From positions 1 to 64,000 of the forward strand of contig OENT01000966.1 in the NCBI GenBank assembly GCA_900239685.1: a stretch of DNA of 64,000 nt. Direction: 5' to 3'. The notes under the pieces are model-generated. The model had not been told where the DNA came from. It saw nothing but the letters and a program-made list of their open reading frames with translations, and searched no databases. This stretch comes from Rotaria macrura (Eukaryota; Rotifera; Eurotatoria; Philodinida; Philodinidae). Below are positions 23,491 to 36,979 of the stretch, piece after piece; the stretch's first letter is position 1; every line of letters starts with the position of its first letter. Position numbers and translations under genes: made by a program.

Positions 23491-26400
23491 TGATATTGGT
23501 TTTGCTAAGTTCTAACAACTTTGTCTTGTATTTGATTTCTTTCTATACAAAGTGAGCTAGAGAATAATCTGATGATCTCTTATTCTAATGAAAATTGATT
23601 TCAACAAACACTACAAATACGTAAAATTCTCGTCGGCACTGATCTTGTAAACATGATTCATCCTACGATTGATTGTTTGATGATACTGTGTCCTACTTGA
23701 CATCTCGAAGATTGATATTCAGCACTTATAGTTAAGGTTTGACCAAATTTCGTCACCTATCATGATATTCTTGGGTAGCAGCAGAGAATGACAAAAATAG
23801 GCATGCTTTACTTACGCTAGTGTCTTGTAACTTGGAAGAAAGTGTATAGACATATTTGATATGAGAAGAATAAGAAAAACATATGAGTCAGATACTAAGA
23901 CATTTCTCAGCCTTAATATTATTAATCTTCATAATAGTTCTCACCATACTTCAATATAAAGACATGCTTGCGTATAGAGATGTATAAATCGAATAATAAA
24001 GAATAGCGAACTTGAAATGTTATTATTTAGAACAATGTTAGAAAATATGTCACTACTTGATATTCCGGCGCTGCTCTTTTCTTCGACTAATATATAACCA
24101 ATCTAGAATTTCTAACAACTAATATCAAATTCTTTGTCGAACGTATTGCATCAATGGAAAAATGTAGATAATTTAACGAGAGTATTATTTCAGTGCTGAT
24201 ATTTCTTTTGCAATGTATTTCAGCAGAAAAATTAGAATCGAAATAATGTCTACGTACGTGTATTATAATTTTCTTCACGAAATTTCATATCTTTTAGGCT
24301 CTACAAAATACAAACATTAGTCTTTCGTCTTAAATTGTTGCTGGCACATACAGAAATGAATGAATTGTTTTGTTCCCTGGTTTTCAATCATATTAAACAT
24401 TCTATTGATATTATCAGTTCGTATTTGCATATCGAAATGAATCCTATTCGACTACTAGTAAATCATATTAAAAACTTGAATTTCATGATACTTACAGAAT
24501 TCACTGGCGCTTCTTTCAGCTAGGAAAAAAATTGTATTCATCACTATTTACCGTTTGTACAGATGACGTAGAAATGAAATTTTCTGATTTCTGCAGTTTT
24601 ATTTTGCTTCATATATCATACTTATTATGTTGTTATAAACTAATGACAGTTGTTTTTCCCGCTATCTCTTGTTTTATTTGTATTTAACTTCTCTATACTT
24701 CTTTTGGATACTTAGAAAAGACTGAATGAACCGTAGATTATTCGTACCAACTGATAGAGTAGTCGTACTACATGAAGACGTATTAAAGCGAATTTATTGA
24801 ACTCTTCAAGTTAAATATTAAACATTTGACTATTACATTGAGAATTCTTTTAAAAATTGTCGAAGATTTACTTGCATGAAACAAGATATGAATTATTCGC
24901 TTTTAACTATGATTTTGTGGTATTAGGCACTTCCAGAATATGCATCTGTGTTAAGAGTAACGAAAATGATTAATTGCTTGATTTCGGAAACTAACGATCG
25001 AGTTAGAGTGCTGATAGACGGGAAATAGTTGAGATTCACTTGTTATTTACTTTCTGACAATCAATAATCCATTTTCACTGAATAAACGCTGTTCTATTCA
25101 AAGAAGAGAGATAAAAATCAAGTGAATTTTAGTTCTATGATATTCTAATATGAATATTTGACAATAAATACGAAGTAGGCGATGTACGGTACAGATAGTT
25201 ACGGTTAAAAACTGGGTGACAATGTGAAGCTGTATTTAAACAAACTATTTTATCAATCTATCGAGGTAAATCTTCATTCTATGAAGAATGCTCTCGTTTT
25301 TACGGATTAATCTGTGTTTGAACGAATGTAAACTTCCGAACTGTGTTTGTTCTTCCTTGCAAGCCATGAGATTAAAAAAGCAACATCTTTCTGATCGAAT
25401 CATTAAAAGATCAACGCTATGCTAGCCAACTGATTCGTAACGTGATTTTACATTTCTGTTATTGAAAATTAGAACAGCAGCTTTCATAAAATTGAGACTA
25501 ACCATAATCTGTTTGATTTTTCCTGATACAAAATGTTCTATTATCCATGTAATTGAGAGATTTCAATGTAGTTATCGTGTCTATCAGACAAGTGATAAAA
25601 TTCATCACCAATAGATCTCACGATTTCTGGAAGACGTAAAAATTAACTTAATCTGCTTGTATACTATAGAAATATATCACTCTTTTCCTCTCTGTTTCCG
25701 AATCAGAATTCCTCTTACTATTACGTTACTAAGATTGAATTCTGGTCGGCAAGAAGAGTCTTGTTTCTGATAGAAGAAAATATATGTATACATACATATA
25801 TATATATATATATACGTACATAATTAATGACGGGATGACAACAAAATTTTGCTTGTCTTTCAAAATTCTCCTATGATGAAACCCATTCATGAGGAGATTA
25901 GAAATGTTCGTCAAAATAAATGTGTATGCAGTAGAATTCTGCCACTTTACATGTACATAATAACGTCTGTCTTTCATAATCGAAGCTGAATAAACTCCAC
26001 ACTGTCTTCAGTTTTCAATAGGCGTTGAATAGGAAATGATAAACACTTCAGCAGGATATCCAAACTTGTTGGACGAAGACGTTTCCCTCGAACAGCATTC
26101 CAAGAAAGTGTATTCTGACATTCTTGTCTATGACTTACTTCGTTCGTTTTTCTATCGACAAAAACATTGACAGCCACGTCATTCTGTACTTAAAGGACAT
26201 TTGTCCTCAACTAGAAAAAAAACGATTTTCTGCGTTTGAATATACTTCCAATCTTCTCTTGGTTGATATTCACACTAACAGAAAGATTCAGAAAACGTAC
26301 CACTGGAAACATGGATTAAATAGTCATACGATCGCTTTTAGTGAAATATCATGGAATAGAATAGCACTAAATTCAATGTTCGAGTATTTATTTATTGGAT

Positions 26401-26641
26401 ACAAATTATCTTTCTTTCCAATTATCAAATATTCTCTGCAAGGGAAACATTCGTAAACAACACGAATTAAATATAAAAGTCAGATAAAATTTCAACATTT
26501 TGCTTGATCGGGATCGGCAACATAAGATGATGAATTCGTGAGATTATTAATCATAAAACAAGCTGAAGCATTGCTAGGTGTTTCGTACAATCAACATAAT
26601 GTTCCATGGGGATTTGATTTTGAATTTTTATTATTGAGTTT
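23491..26641. other. Intergenic between P2X-3 and P2X-4
   Basis: The first part is nearly identical to 7328-8830, then diverged until about 26380, where similarity to the P2X-2 3' flank resumes. An AT dinucleotide tract lies at about 25796-25814. A 110-codon frame at 26124-26456 lacks an ATG start and has no counterpart in the sister block, so it is not called. Confidence 0.55.
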
Positions 26642-28160
26642 TTACACACGATTTTTTGATAAGTTTTCCGAATCATCTAAATCAACTTTATGAAAAACCT
26701 GATTTCGATAGATGCGTGATTTTTTTGAAAGATGAAGAAGAAGGAGATCGCAAAGAAATGTTGCTAAACCAAATATTCCCATCAATGAACCCGTATTTAA
26801 TGTCAATGTTTTCAAATCAAATTTTCTTGCTTCACCAATAATAGCAATTATTAGACGAAGTCCATATGCTTTCGTTAGCGTACGATTATGCTTGTCACCT
26901 TGTTTCCATGGCGAAGAGTATCGATAATTGAAACCAACAGAAAATGGGTTTTGATGAAAAGGCACATCGAGGCGAGCAAATGAATATTGTGGTTTACAAA
27001 GTTTGATATGTTGATCTAAATTACATTCCCAATCGATTTTAATACGTATGACGCCACCGAAACGCAACATGAGACCACGTTCTTTTTCATCTTGCTCAGC
27101 TTGTTTCATTATATAATCCAACGTAAATATAGGACAATCTTTATTGTGTGTTGGGTGAAAAACACAAGCTTGTAAATCATCTATCATATTTTTGTGTTTG
27201 ACACCAAATGTAGGAAATTCAATAAAATTTTTCACAAATATCGTAAAATTGAGTGGTTCTTCTACAAGCATATACGATGAAAGTTCGTCTTCAGCAGGAC
27301 ACCAACCTTTGAACAGAAAAAATCGTATCTGCCACCAGTGTAATAAAACAAAGAAATGCTTTATGTTGTAAAGAAAATCTTGACAAAAAACATTTTCATC
27401 ATTCGTTATTTTCGAATGAGTAGTTATTTTTCAATAGTTCAGCATTTTGAATGAACGTTAATCCCTCATCTTGTAGGGAGGATATAAATTTACGAGATTC
27501 CAATGCGCTATCGTCTAAAAATGAACACCTACCTATATATTCACAGAAACCTGTGGAATTGATTGTAACATTTCCCATTTCAAAGACAGTGTTATTTCCT
27601 GTAGAAAATAGACATCGACCTGTCCAATGTCCACTCGTATTCGGCGTCAAAGATGTATCTTTACAATCATTGTCATTGGTACATTTCCCTTCTTTGAGTT
27701 TTCTACGTTCGGCACATCTTGATCGTGTTTGATCAGTTCGAACGAAATTCGTCATTATAAATATAGCATTGTTTTCCGATGGTGACGTTATATAATCTAT
27801 AGAAAAGCAAATTTTTGTTTTTTGATGAACAAGATCGTTTTATTTTCATGGTTTACCTGCTGCATCCATAATGATGTTTTCTCTTTCTGGTGTGTGAACA
27901 TAACCAATTCCTTTGACTTTAAGTGCTACTGATGATATAATTGTTGCGTCCACTTTTTGATAACCTTTTTCATACACTAGTAAATAGAGCAGTGAATAAA
28001 TTAAGATTATAATCTGCATGATTCGAAATAAACCAGCATATTTAACACTATGTATTATTACTAATTTCGGTGTTTCGTATGCAGTGAAATAACCAATGAG
28101 CATACATTTGAAACTTTTGCAAAAATGGTACCGATCTATAACTGATGAAGTTGTATCCAT
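26642..28160 (-). CDS. P2X receptor P2X-4 (subfamily II), shortened tail
   Basis: Exons 28160-27857, 27796-27533 and 27306-26642 give 410 residues; introns are 60 and 226 bp. It is the sister of P2X-2: same NYR in place of NFR, same premature tail stop and same length. Differences include R19C and R37H in exon 1 and V-P-F-H-Q for V-P-F-R-E before the NYR motif. All ten cysteines and the lysines of the ATP site remain. Nothing suggests loss of function. Confidence 0.93.
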
Positions 28161-29107
28161 TTCATTTTTATAGTGATATGTTAAAAAATATTCGAAATTA
28201 TACTAGATAATTTTAAGAAGAAGGTACTTTTCATCGACTGTAATATAAATAGTAATCAAGTAAGAACCTACAACGACAACAGTTTGTAGAATCCTTAGGA
28301 ACGAAATTTTTTTCTTAACGTAACAGAAAGAACTTTGATCAATAATCGACAAGTATATTATATGTGGAAGCCTGTGTTGTAAGGAAGAAAAAAAGAAACA
28401 CCAGGAACTGTGTTTTTTCTTTACGTCATGTGTCGCTTATAATTATATAGATCATCTTAAGTTGTATGCTTACTCGTTTTATAAAATATGGTCAGTTGTT
28501 TCGATATTTTATCATAGAACAAGCAAAAAAAAGGAACATAATATTATTTAATTATGTGCAAACAATATCACATCATTCAGTTTTGAATCATAACATAAAA
28601 TTAAATAATAATTTTAAGAAGTAGAACTAGTCAAGTAAAGACTGTTTCAAGTACGAGTGCAAAAACAATTGTATTTCATATCTATAGAAGTGTTTCAAAC
28701 AGTTTTCAAGTAAAATCATTGATTGGACCCGTTTAAGACAACATTTATCTCGTCGAAAGGAATAACGAACCAAGGTACAATGAAAGCCTGCTTATCCGTG
28801 TACACTTATTTTATGTGTATGATGTGTTTTTTGTTACATCAGATATAAGTGTCAAGCATTCCTGAAATAATTACTTTGTTGAAGACAAACGCAACGTAAT
28901 TATGACCAGGGTGAGTGCGAGCAAGTTTGAACTCGGTTCTGGATCTTTGCTACAAGTTATGATGTTGTACAAAAATTGCACTGTACCCAAACAGTCTATT
29001 AAATATTCGTAGAAAAAACATTGTATACAGGATTACCAAGAAATAACAATTGAATCATAGTAAGAATAGAATATGATGATTTATTCGTATAAAGCTCAAC
29101 ATATATG
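28161..29107. other. Intergenic, no gene seen
   Basis: Diverged counterpart of 12007-13228. It lacks the 0.9-kb element found at 13229-14123. Confidence 0.5.
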
Positions 29108-30349
29108 TCCAGTTATGGAAAAAAACACTGAGCGGTCACTTAACTCATCAATAATGAAAACAAAATAGTATTTCATTCAAAACACACAACAGTACAGAGG
29201 TTGAAAATAAGAGGGTCGACTATATTCTCGAGCTCTCATCAGTGCATCGTTATTAATACATATGTCTATCAAATTTTGAATGTTTTTTTTCGGAAAAAAA
29301 TTCAGCAGAATTCATACTTTTACAAGATGAAAATATCGAACTAATTGTCCGATTGAAGCTAAATAGCCTAGTTTTTCTGTTTCACATATGTTTTTGTCTT
29401 GTTAATATATTTTTCCTCAATGTTTGGATAAGAATTGTAGACGAAAATTGTTTTTTTTGCAACAGGTCGAACGAAAGCAATTTATTTGAGTTTTACACAT
29501 CACAACAGTTTTGACAATTAAATACAAGAGACCCAAAGGCTACGTAACAAAATGATACCACAGTAACTCGGTGACTTGACACTATTTGATAATGTAACAG
29601 CCTTTTTTATCGATTTTTTATTCAATCATGATTATATTTTGTATGTTGTTTGACCAAAAGTTTGTCTTAGTATTTTTCAACACCAAGGAAACTCTTCAAT
29701 CAAAGATCCCGAGTATTCATTTATTATGGAAGTACATAGTCCGATCTTTTTATAGAAAACTGATTGTTCAAAAATAATTCAATAAAAGTGGTGTTGAAGT
29801 TTTAATTCTTTCATTACTATGAAATGTGCAGAATCATTTGGGGTTATATTGAATATCGATTAAATGTTGGATTCGAAATTTAATGTTGAAGATTTGGATC
29901 TTGTTTAATGTTTGCTAATCACTATCTTAGCTCTCGTTTGGATTCTGAACGTGGGCGTGAAATTTTTTATTAGTTCAGTATTTCAAGAAAACCTATCCTC
30001 TCAAGAATAGACTTCTCACTTTTATGTAACTCAACCATAATAATAATTCACTAATGCATATTTCATGTGTTTTATCATTCACCACAATAATTTCCCATTG
30101 AGGAAGTCGCAGTATTTTGGTTAAACTCAACAGTAGGTATAAGAAAACTATGCTAAGGAGAGTAGAACTGTACTCATTTAGAAGACTACTTTCAACTGAT
30201 TTCTGGATTTATGAGCCTAATGTGAGTATAGGTTCAGGCAGACATACAACACAGTGAATCCTCATGTCTTTAAATACTTTCCTCACATAAAAAAAATCAA
30301 TAAAATCGATTAATACTGGCAATCATATTCTTAATTAAGAATATGATTG
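29108..30349. repeat. Copy 2 of the 1.24-kb near-identical block
   Basis: Matches 14146-15383 almost base for base and ends in the same 30-bp palindrome (30320-30349). Sequence on either side is diverged or unrelated. Confidence 0.75.
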
Positions 30350-30784
30350 AACAAAGAATTAAAAGTCCTGCTTGAAGAAAGTACACGACTTCTGAAACAG
30401 CAAATACGTAGCACTAGTCTTTGGAATAATTCATAACAAAAAGTTCTTTTTCTAAGTAGCATAGTAATCATATTCCACAAGCAGAATTCAGTAGATGATA
30501 ACGGATCATTCAAAATTTACCTATCATATACATTAAACTAGTCGCTCGATATGTGCATGGTTCCATTAAATATATAAAATTATCAAGAAAGAAACAATGT
30601 TTTGAACGATGGTGTTTTAAATATGGCTTACTAAATCATGGTGAGTCACATGTTATCGATTGGAAAGAGAACAAAGCTCATGTGAAGTGAAAATTTGACC
30701 TCACTTCTTGGCGACAGAGGATACTTTAAAGTTCTTGTTGATAAGAAAAACATTAGCTGATACCACTTTGAACCATCATTTTTG
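30350..30784. other. Intergenic, no gene seen
   Basis: No supported coding frame and no match to the sister block beyond the palindrome. Confidence 0.4.
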
Positions 30785-31347
30785 TGTACTCAAAAAGTGA
30801 ATACACTCTAGAATCGGACAGTGTGTCCGGCCGTTAACACGATGAATGTTTACAAGTACATCCGATTGAGCTGAAATTGTTTGCACAGAATTGTCTGATG
30901 AATGTCTCGGTCGAGTTCGAAGATGAGAAGCATCCGGCAAGAAATGGTTGAGTTATCGAAAAAATTGTCGTTATTGACCAAACAATCCTTGAGGGGAGGT
31001 ACAGGGATTTTTTCAAAAAAAAACTTTTTTTCTCAGAATTATCCACAACGTGTATATATTGACTCAGTCTCTAACGTTGAATTCGAATCTGATATTAGTT
31101 TTGAACTAAATCCTTGCTTTCTAACAAAAGATCGCCTGAAAAAGGTCTGAAAATGCACAAAAACTGCATCTAGAAACCAAATACCTAGATATATCTCAGA
31201 TGACCACTAGTTTGCGAGTTTCCCAAAAAGGTTTACCAAGATACTTCTTCCGTGTACACATTCTAGAATGACTCATCTGTCTCATTCACTTTTTGAAGTA
31301 CACATAACTCTAGGACTTAAGTTCGAAGTTTTCACATTTATTTCACT
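30785..31347 (+). repeat. Dispersed repeat, copy A (copy B inverted at 50265-50812)
   Basis: About 560 bp matching 50265-50812 in opposite orientation, with scattered changes. Near the two ends lie inverted copies of gtgtactcaaaaagtgaat and attcactttttgaagtacac. No conserved reading frame. Probably a non-autonomous DNA element; family unknown. Confidence 0.6.
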
Positions 31348-33347
31348 TCAAGATCAAGATATCCCTATGTTCGATTTCTCGGAAGAGTTCGTGAAATGAT
31401 TAATTTTGAGTTGAAACTTTGGCAAAGGCGAGATCTCTCTCAGACTAGCTTCTGTACGAAATATTAGAATTTTCGCATCTAGTCTGTTCAAGATATGAAT
31501 TTTTCGAAAACAAAACTTTTGTAGCGTCGTAGGCATTCCCCGAAATATAGTATATGAAGATATAACTTCTTCAGTTCATAATAATGAAGGACAGTTTACA
31601 TGAAAATTGCTAGTTGCCTTGAAGACAACAAGCGTTTCGCTTCATAGAAATGTTATCTTTTCAAAGTATACTAACTAGTTACCGAAGAGAGAATCATACT
31701 TCGCTCTTGTTAAATTGAAATTGAAGTTTTTCAAACTTTAGATTCCCAATAGTTCAACGTTGAGTGATGCTTTTTTTTGTGAACTTAGTACAACCATTGG
31801 TTGAAATTTACGTGTTAAGTACATCACGAAACTCAAAAATTTAAGGAAACCATACAAGCACACGCATTTTAACCAATTTTAAATTCGAATATTTCTAGCG
31901 ATCTTACGTGTCAAGCACATGTCAAAACAAGTATGTAATCAGTATAGCCCTTAATGATATTGTGACTCTTCGTCTTAGTGTCGATCATTTTTTCTGCTTC
32001 CTTGAGTTTTTGTTTAAACTTTAGAAAAATACATGATTTACTAATATAAAGAACACTTGCATGAGACAGAAATAACATAGTACATGACAAAAAATTCCAG
32101 TTATTTTTATGAATACATATTGGTTGATGTAACTATCAAGAATGCTAGAGTAACTCTTTTCTTCTCATTTGTGACATGATCATGAAGTCAAAAATGAAAT
32201 CGGATTCTCGACTAAACGACAAGATGAATACAGTAGTTCAGCAAAATAGAACTTAATGGTAAAATTTCACCTTGTACTTAAAAATAAAGATATTGCCTCA
32301 TAGTATCCTGATGATATTATTCAACACGACTAGACCAGTTACGTTATTTCAACTATGTATACGAACTCAAATGAAACCCGAGAAAACTCTCTCTTACTAT
32401 AGGACTTCCTTTAGGTAAGACATTCGCAAAATGAATTATATATTCATTTTATTAACAACAAACATGACTCATATTTCAAACACTTTCGTTCAGCATGGAA
32501 ACTATTCAACAGATAAACCTTGAATCCTTGTTTCAATTCCATTCCATATCGCACAACATCGAAAACACTGAGACAAGCTAGGCAAAAAACAAAAAGAATG
32601 TCAAAGGACGTGGACCTATATAGACTATGTTCCAGATTTCGTTTACTAGTTGGCAGTTCTAAATCCCCGGGCAACATCCTCCAGAATTCCATCCGTATTT
32701 CGATCACCTTCCGATCATTTCTATGACGTTTAAAATACTCTCTCCAGTTCACAGAAATATGTGAATAGATTTGTTGCAAAAACTGATCTACTGAGAAAAT
32801 TCTAACAACAATCACTTCCAACTACATTCTATCTCGTGACATTTTTCAATTGTACATTTTATTGACATGACTATTTAGCTAACAAGGATCAATGATTTTA
32901 ACTATTGACGAGAAGATCTAATTATATGCAGCTACCAAAATTAAATGTCTGCATTAAAGCTGTTCGATCCTTCTGTCTTTACTGCAATATATGAAGTTTC
33001 CATGTTCATGAATTCGAAACCAAAGCTACTTCTACGATCATGTAATAGAATCGGTGTTTATGATGATAGACATTTCAATCCACTCGTCATACGTTTGCGC
33101 TCAAGAAGCAAAAGACTGATTCGTTACCATTCATGCCTTTTAGAAAACGAAAAAGAACGAGAAAAGCATTGTTCAACAAGTGAAGAATAGAAAACATTTC
33201 TTAGCAAAAGTTGAGCGACGAACAATTTCTGAAATTATCCTTCGATAATGTCTTCAAATCATAACAGACGTGTCAACAGACAAGCTGCCAAGATTAGTAG
33301 TAAAAACATATCGTCTTCAATTCTACATGAACTAACATTTAGGTAAC
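31348..33347. other. Intergenic; two weak open frames
   Basis: A minus-strand frame (32821-32444, 125 codons, preceded by a possible acceptor) and a plus-strand ATG frame (32945-33190, 81 codons, basic) exist. Neither has a recognisable motif or a counterpart in the duplicated regions, so neither is called a gene. Confidence 0.35.
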
Positions 33348-33464
33348 TTCTACGATGGCCTGTCCAACAAAAATATGTCAGCGGACTTATCTGCATTTAG
33401 CACTGATGACATCTTCCGGATTCCGTCTGAAGCAAGAGAACCATCACATTCAAATGAAAACTAA
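33348..33464 (+). pseudogene. Second copy of the exon-like ORF at 4071-4263
   Basis: 39 codons to TAA at 33462-33464 align with the end of the 4071-4263 frame. Upstream, the equivalent of a CAT codon is TAA here, so the longer frame is broken unless a different acceptor (catttag, ending about 33342) is used. Lies next to P2X-5, as the first copy lies next to P2X-1. Confidence 0.3.
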
Positions 33465-33868
33465 ATTCTGATTTCAAAAACGAAGACAATATTTATTTTT
33501 CAGAAATTTTTCATGAGCTACACTAGTGCATCGAAGTTCGAATAAATCAAGTATTATCTCAAAATATGATGAGAATCTATCGTACTAGAACAAGATCATA
33601 TCTGTTAAAATGAATACGTAGTACATTTACTGATGTAAACTCAATACAAGAACTACATGATCGGAAAAACATTGAGACATTGACTATCTCTTATACATAT
33701 CATTATCGAAAACTTAAAATAATAGAAAGCAAAATCTCTATAAGAAAACATATTCCAATTAGCAGTATGAAGCATGCAACTAGAACCGATTTGAAGCACA
33801 CTTATTGATTAAGACTAATCAAAATACATAAATAAAAGCGTTAACCATTCGATTTCGTCTTCAGGAAT

Positions 33869-35715
33869 TTATATAGTAGTATCTTCAATCTGTTTATTGG
33901 ATGATAATGATTTTTCTTCCAATTTAGAATTAACAATAGGTTCGCCATTGTTTTGAAAGTGAATTTTTGTATCCGCAAAATTACTGTTACTACGCGGTCT
34001 TGAACGAACAACATCAAAGACATAATTTCGATAAATTCTTGCCTTTTTCGATAAGTGAAGTAGAATAATATCGCAAATTAATGTTGCTAAACCAAATACT
34101 CCAACTAACGAACCAACGTTTAGAGTCAATTTTATGAAATTAAATTTTCCAGCTTCACCACTAACAGTAATTATTAAACGAAGGCCAAATGATTTCATTA
34201 GCGTTCGGTAATGCTTGCCATTGTGTTTCCACGTTGAGCCGTATCGAAAGTTGAAACCAACAGAAAATGGCTTCTCACGAAAAGGTATATCGAGACGAGC
34301 AAATGAATATTGTGGTTTACACAGTTTGATATGTCGATCTAAATTACATTCCCAATCGATTTTTATACGCATGACGCCACCGTAACGTAGCATGAGGTCA
34401 CGTTCGTTTTCATCATTTTCAACTTGTTTCATTATGTAATCCAACGTAAATATTGGACAATCTTTATCATAGATTGGATGAAAAACGCAAGATTTTAAAT
34501 CATCAATCATGTTTTTATGTTTAACACCGAATATTGGAAATTCAATAAAATTTTTAATGAATATTGTAAAACTAAGAATATTTTGGACTAGCATATCAGC
34601 TGTAGTGTCATCTTCAGGAGGACACCATCCTACGAAACAAAAAATCATCTTCTCATGTAGGATTGAAATAAGGATTCGGTTGATTATATTTTCATTACTG
34701 AGTTATATCTGGTGAATACGTATATCATCGTAGTAATTACTTCTTGGTTTACAATAACATTATCATTCTCTTATCCGAAGGCTGCAAACTAAATCAATCG
34801 AGCTCAAATGATGTAGCGGAGCAACAAAGAAAGCATTTCTCGAACCATTTTTGTTTATTTCAAAGAGAAAAAACATAATTGACGTCTCGTCATTTTCCCT
34901 CCGTAACTAATTATGTTTATTTAGCAAAGAATCAGTCAAATAATATTCTAGTAGAAAAGCAGTGTGAAATAAAAGCAATATCTTATTTTTTTAATGCATG
35001 TAAGTGTCTTCTAATCAAATTCTTGTGAAGTTGTGTCATCAACAATTTCAACTCTTACCTGCATATTCACATAAACCCGGTGAATTTTTCGTATGATTTC
35101 CAGTTTTATTGTGAAGATTTCTTTCGGGCGAAAACAAGCATCGTCCCGTCCAACGTCCATTTCTATTTGCTTTTACTGGTGCATTTTCACAATAACTATC
35201 GTTCGTGCATGTTGCTTGTTTCACATGTTGACTTTCAGCACATGTAGATTTTACTTGATCAGTCTGAATAAAATTAGTCATTATAAATACAGCATTATTC
35301 TCCAATGGTGGTATGACATAGTCTACCAAATTGAAATAGAATATGATTCGATTCTTCTGAATATTCTCATTTGATTTTCTCTTCACATACCTGTTCCATC
35401 AATAACATTGGTTATGTTTGATGGTGAATAAACATAGCCAATACCTTTTACTTTCAGTGTTATTGATGATACGATTGTTGAACTTCGTTTCTGATAGCCT
35501 TTGTCATATGCAAGTAAATATACTATTGAATAAATTAGAATGACGATTTGTATAATTCGAAGTAACACAGTATATGTTACACTACGTAATAACACTAATT
35601 TTGGTGTTTCGTATTCAGTAAAATAACCTATAACCATACGTTTGAAATGTGTGTGAAGATGATAACGATAACGAGCCAATGAATTCGAATCGATGTTACT
35701 TTCAATCGAAACCAT
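33869..35715 (-). CDS. P2X receptor P2X-5 (subfamily I)
   Basis: Exons 35715-35391, 35322-35059 and 34629-33869 give 449 residues; introns are 68 and 429 bp. An upstream in-frame ATG at 35751 is also open. Exon 1 is almost identical to P2X-3 and P2X-1, while exons 2 and 3 differ from them at many residues: EKPFSVGFNFRYGS is kept, but the exon 2 loop and the tail are different. NFR, the lysines and ten cysteines are present. The tail is rich in Ser, Asn and acidic residues. Confidence 0.94.
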
Positions 35716-35751
35716 TTTAAATTCTAGAATAAAAATAATGATTATCTTCAT

Positions 35752-36150
35752 TGATATCGGTTTTGCTAAGTTCTAATAACTTTGTCTTGTATTTGATTTC
35801 TTTCGATACAACGTGAGCTAGAGAATAATCTGATGGTCTCTTATTCTAATGAAAGTTGAGTTCAACAAACAATAAAAAATTTCAGGAATCTGATGACCTT
35901 GCATCTTGTTAAAATAATCCATTCTATGATTAATTGTTTGATAATACTCTGTGTCTTACTTGACAACTCAAAGGTTGATATGCAGCTCTGATAGTTAATG
36001 TTTGTCCGAATTTCGCCATCTATCATGATATTCTGGGATAGCTTTAGAGAAAGATAAAAATAGGAATGATTTATTTACACTAATATCTTCTAATTGAGAA
36101 GAAAGTAAATAGAAATATTTGATATGAGAACAATCAGAAAAACATATATA
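35752..36150. other. Intergenic upstream of P2X-5
   Basis: Diverged counterpart of 7330-7770 and 23495-23870; no gene. Confidence 0.5.
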
Positions 36151-36979
36151 ACTTACGGTGCAAAAGTATCTGTACAAATGTCAAAGACTATTGTGTTCGA
36201 ACAGAAAGCGATAGAAGCCTAATTTCTTCGATGATGGATAGAGTACAGCTTGCGCTTTATAATTTACATTGATATTATAATTGAAGATGTAGTTTACGAT
36301 ATCAAATCTCAAGTTTTTCCAAAACACTGTAATTGATTCGTTACCAAGGTAATATTTGGAATTCTTTCATATTTTGGCGATATGTATTCGTTTGAATGCT
36401 TTGAAATGAGTTACACACGTTGAGCATTCATATAGCTTTGATCGAAAAAAGCTTTGACTCAAATAGATGTAGTGCTTGTGATTGATTAACTTTTGCATTG
36501 TACCATTTATGAACTCCATGCTGTGACTTTTTCTACTGTATTTTACATATTCTTGTAGAGTTCGAAGTACTCTACATTTTACATTGTTTCGAATGATTGC
36601 TATTCGTGCCCATAGTTAGAACTTTCGTCAAAACCACAGAATCTACTGATCGTGATTTTGACATTGATTTCTTGGTACTCTAGATACACAGAAAAACTGG
36701 AAACTGATTTTCAACAAGCCTAGATTCTGGATATGCCTCTTGCCAAGTTTGAACCCATAATCTTATACTTTGGTCAACATAATGCAAACAAAATCCATTT
36801 CAGTGTTATGGAAAAACTTGAGATTTGATATCGTAAACTACATCTGTAATAATAATATCAATGTAAATTTTAAAGCACAAGCTGTACTCTATCAATCAGC
36901 AAAGAAATTAAGCTTCTAACAATTTCCGTTCGAACACAATAGTCTTTGACATTTGTACGAATACTTTTGCAACGTAGGT
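36151..36979. mobile_element. Tc1/mariner-like MITE with ~175-bp inverted ends and TA duplication
   Basis: Left end acttacggtgcaaaagtat (36151) and right end atacttttgcaacgtaggt (to 36979) are inverted copies. The match continues for about 175 bp, through gtcaaagactattgtgttcg. TA dinucleotides flank both ends (36149-36150, 36980-36981). The two paralogous loci near 7780 and 23880 read straight through (agaaaaacata...gagtcagatac), showing the empty site. The tgcaaaagtat tip is typical of many Tc1/mariner ends. No transposase. Confidence 0.8.

Noticed and set aside
26124..26456. 110-codon plus-strand frame
   Set aside because: No ATG start, no splice partner and no conserved frame in the sister block near 10030-10320.
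32444..32821. 125-codon minus-strand frame with a hydrophobic stretch
   Set aside because: No ATG; only a weak acceptor (gaatgtag) upstream and no recognisable family. It could be an exon, but a chance frame is as likely.
32945..33190. 81-codon plus-strand ATG frame, basic
   Set aside because: Could be an upstream exon of the ORF ending at 33464, but no equivalent exists next to the copy at 4071-4263.
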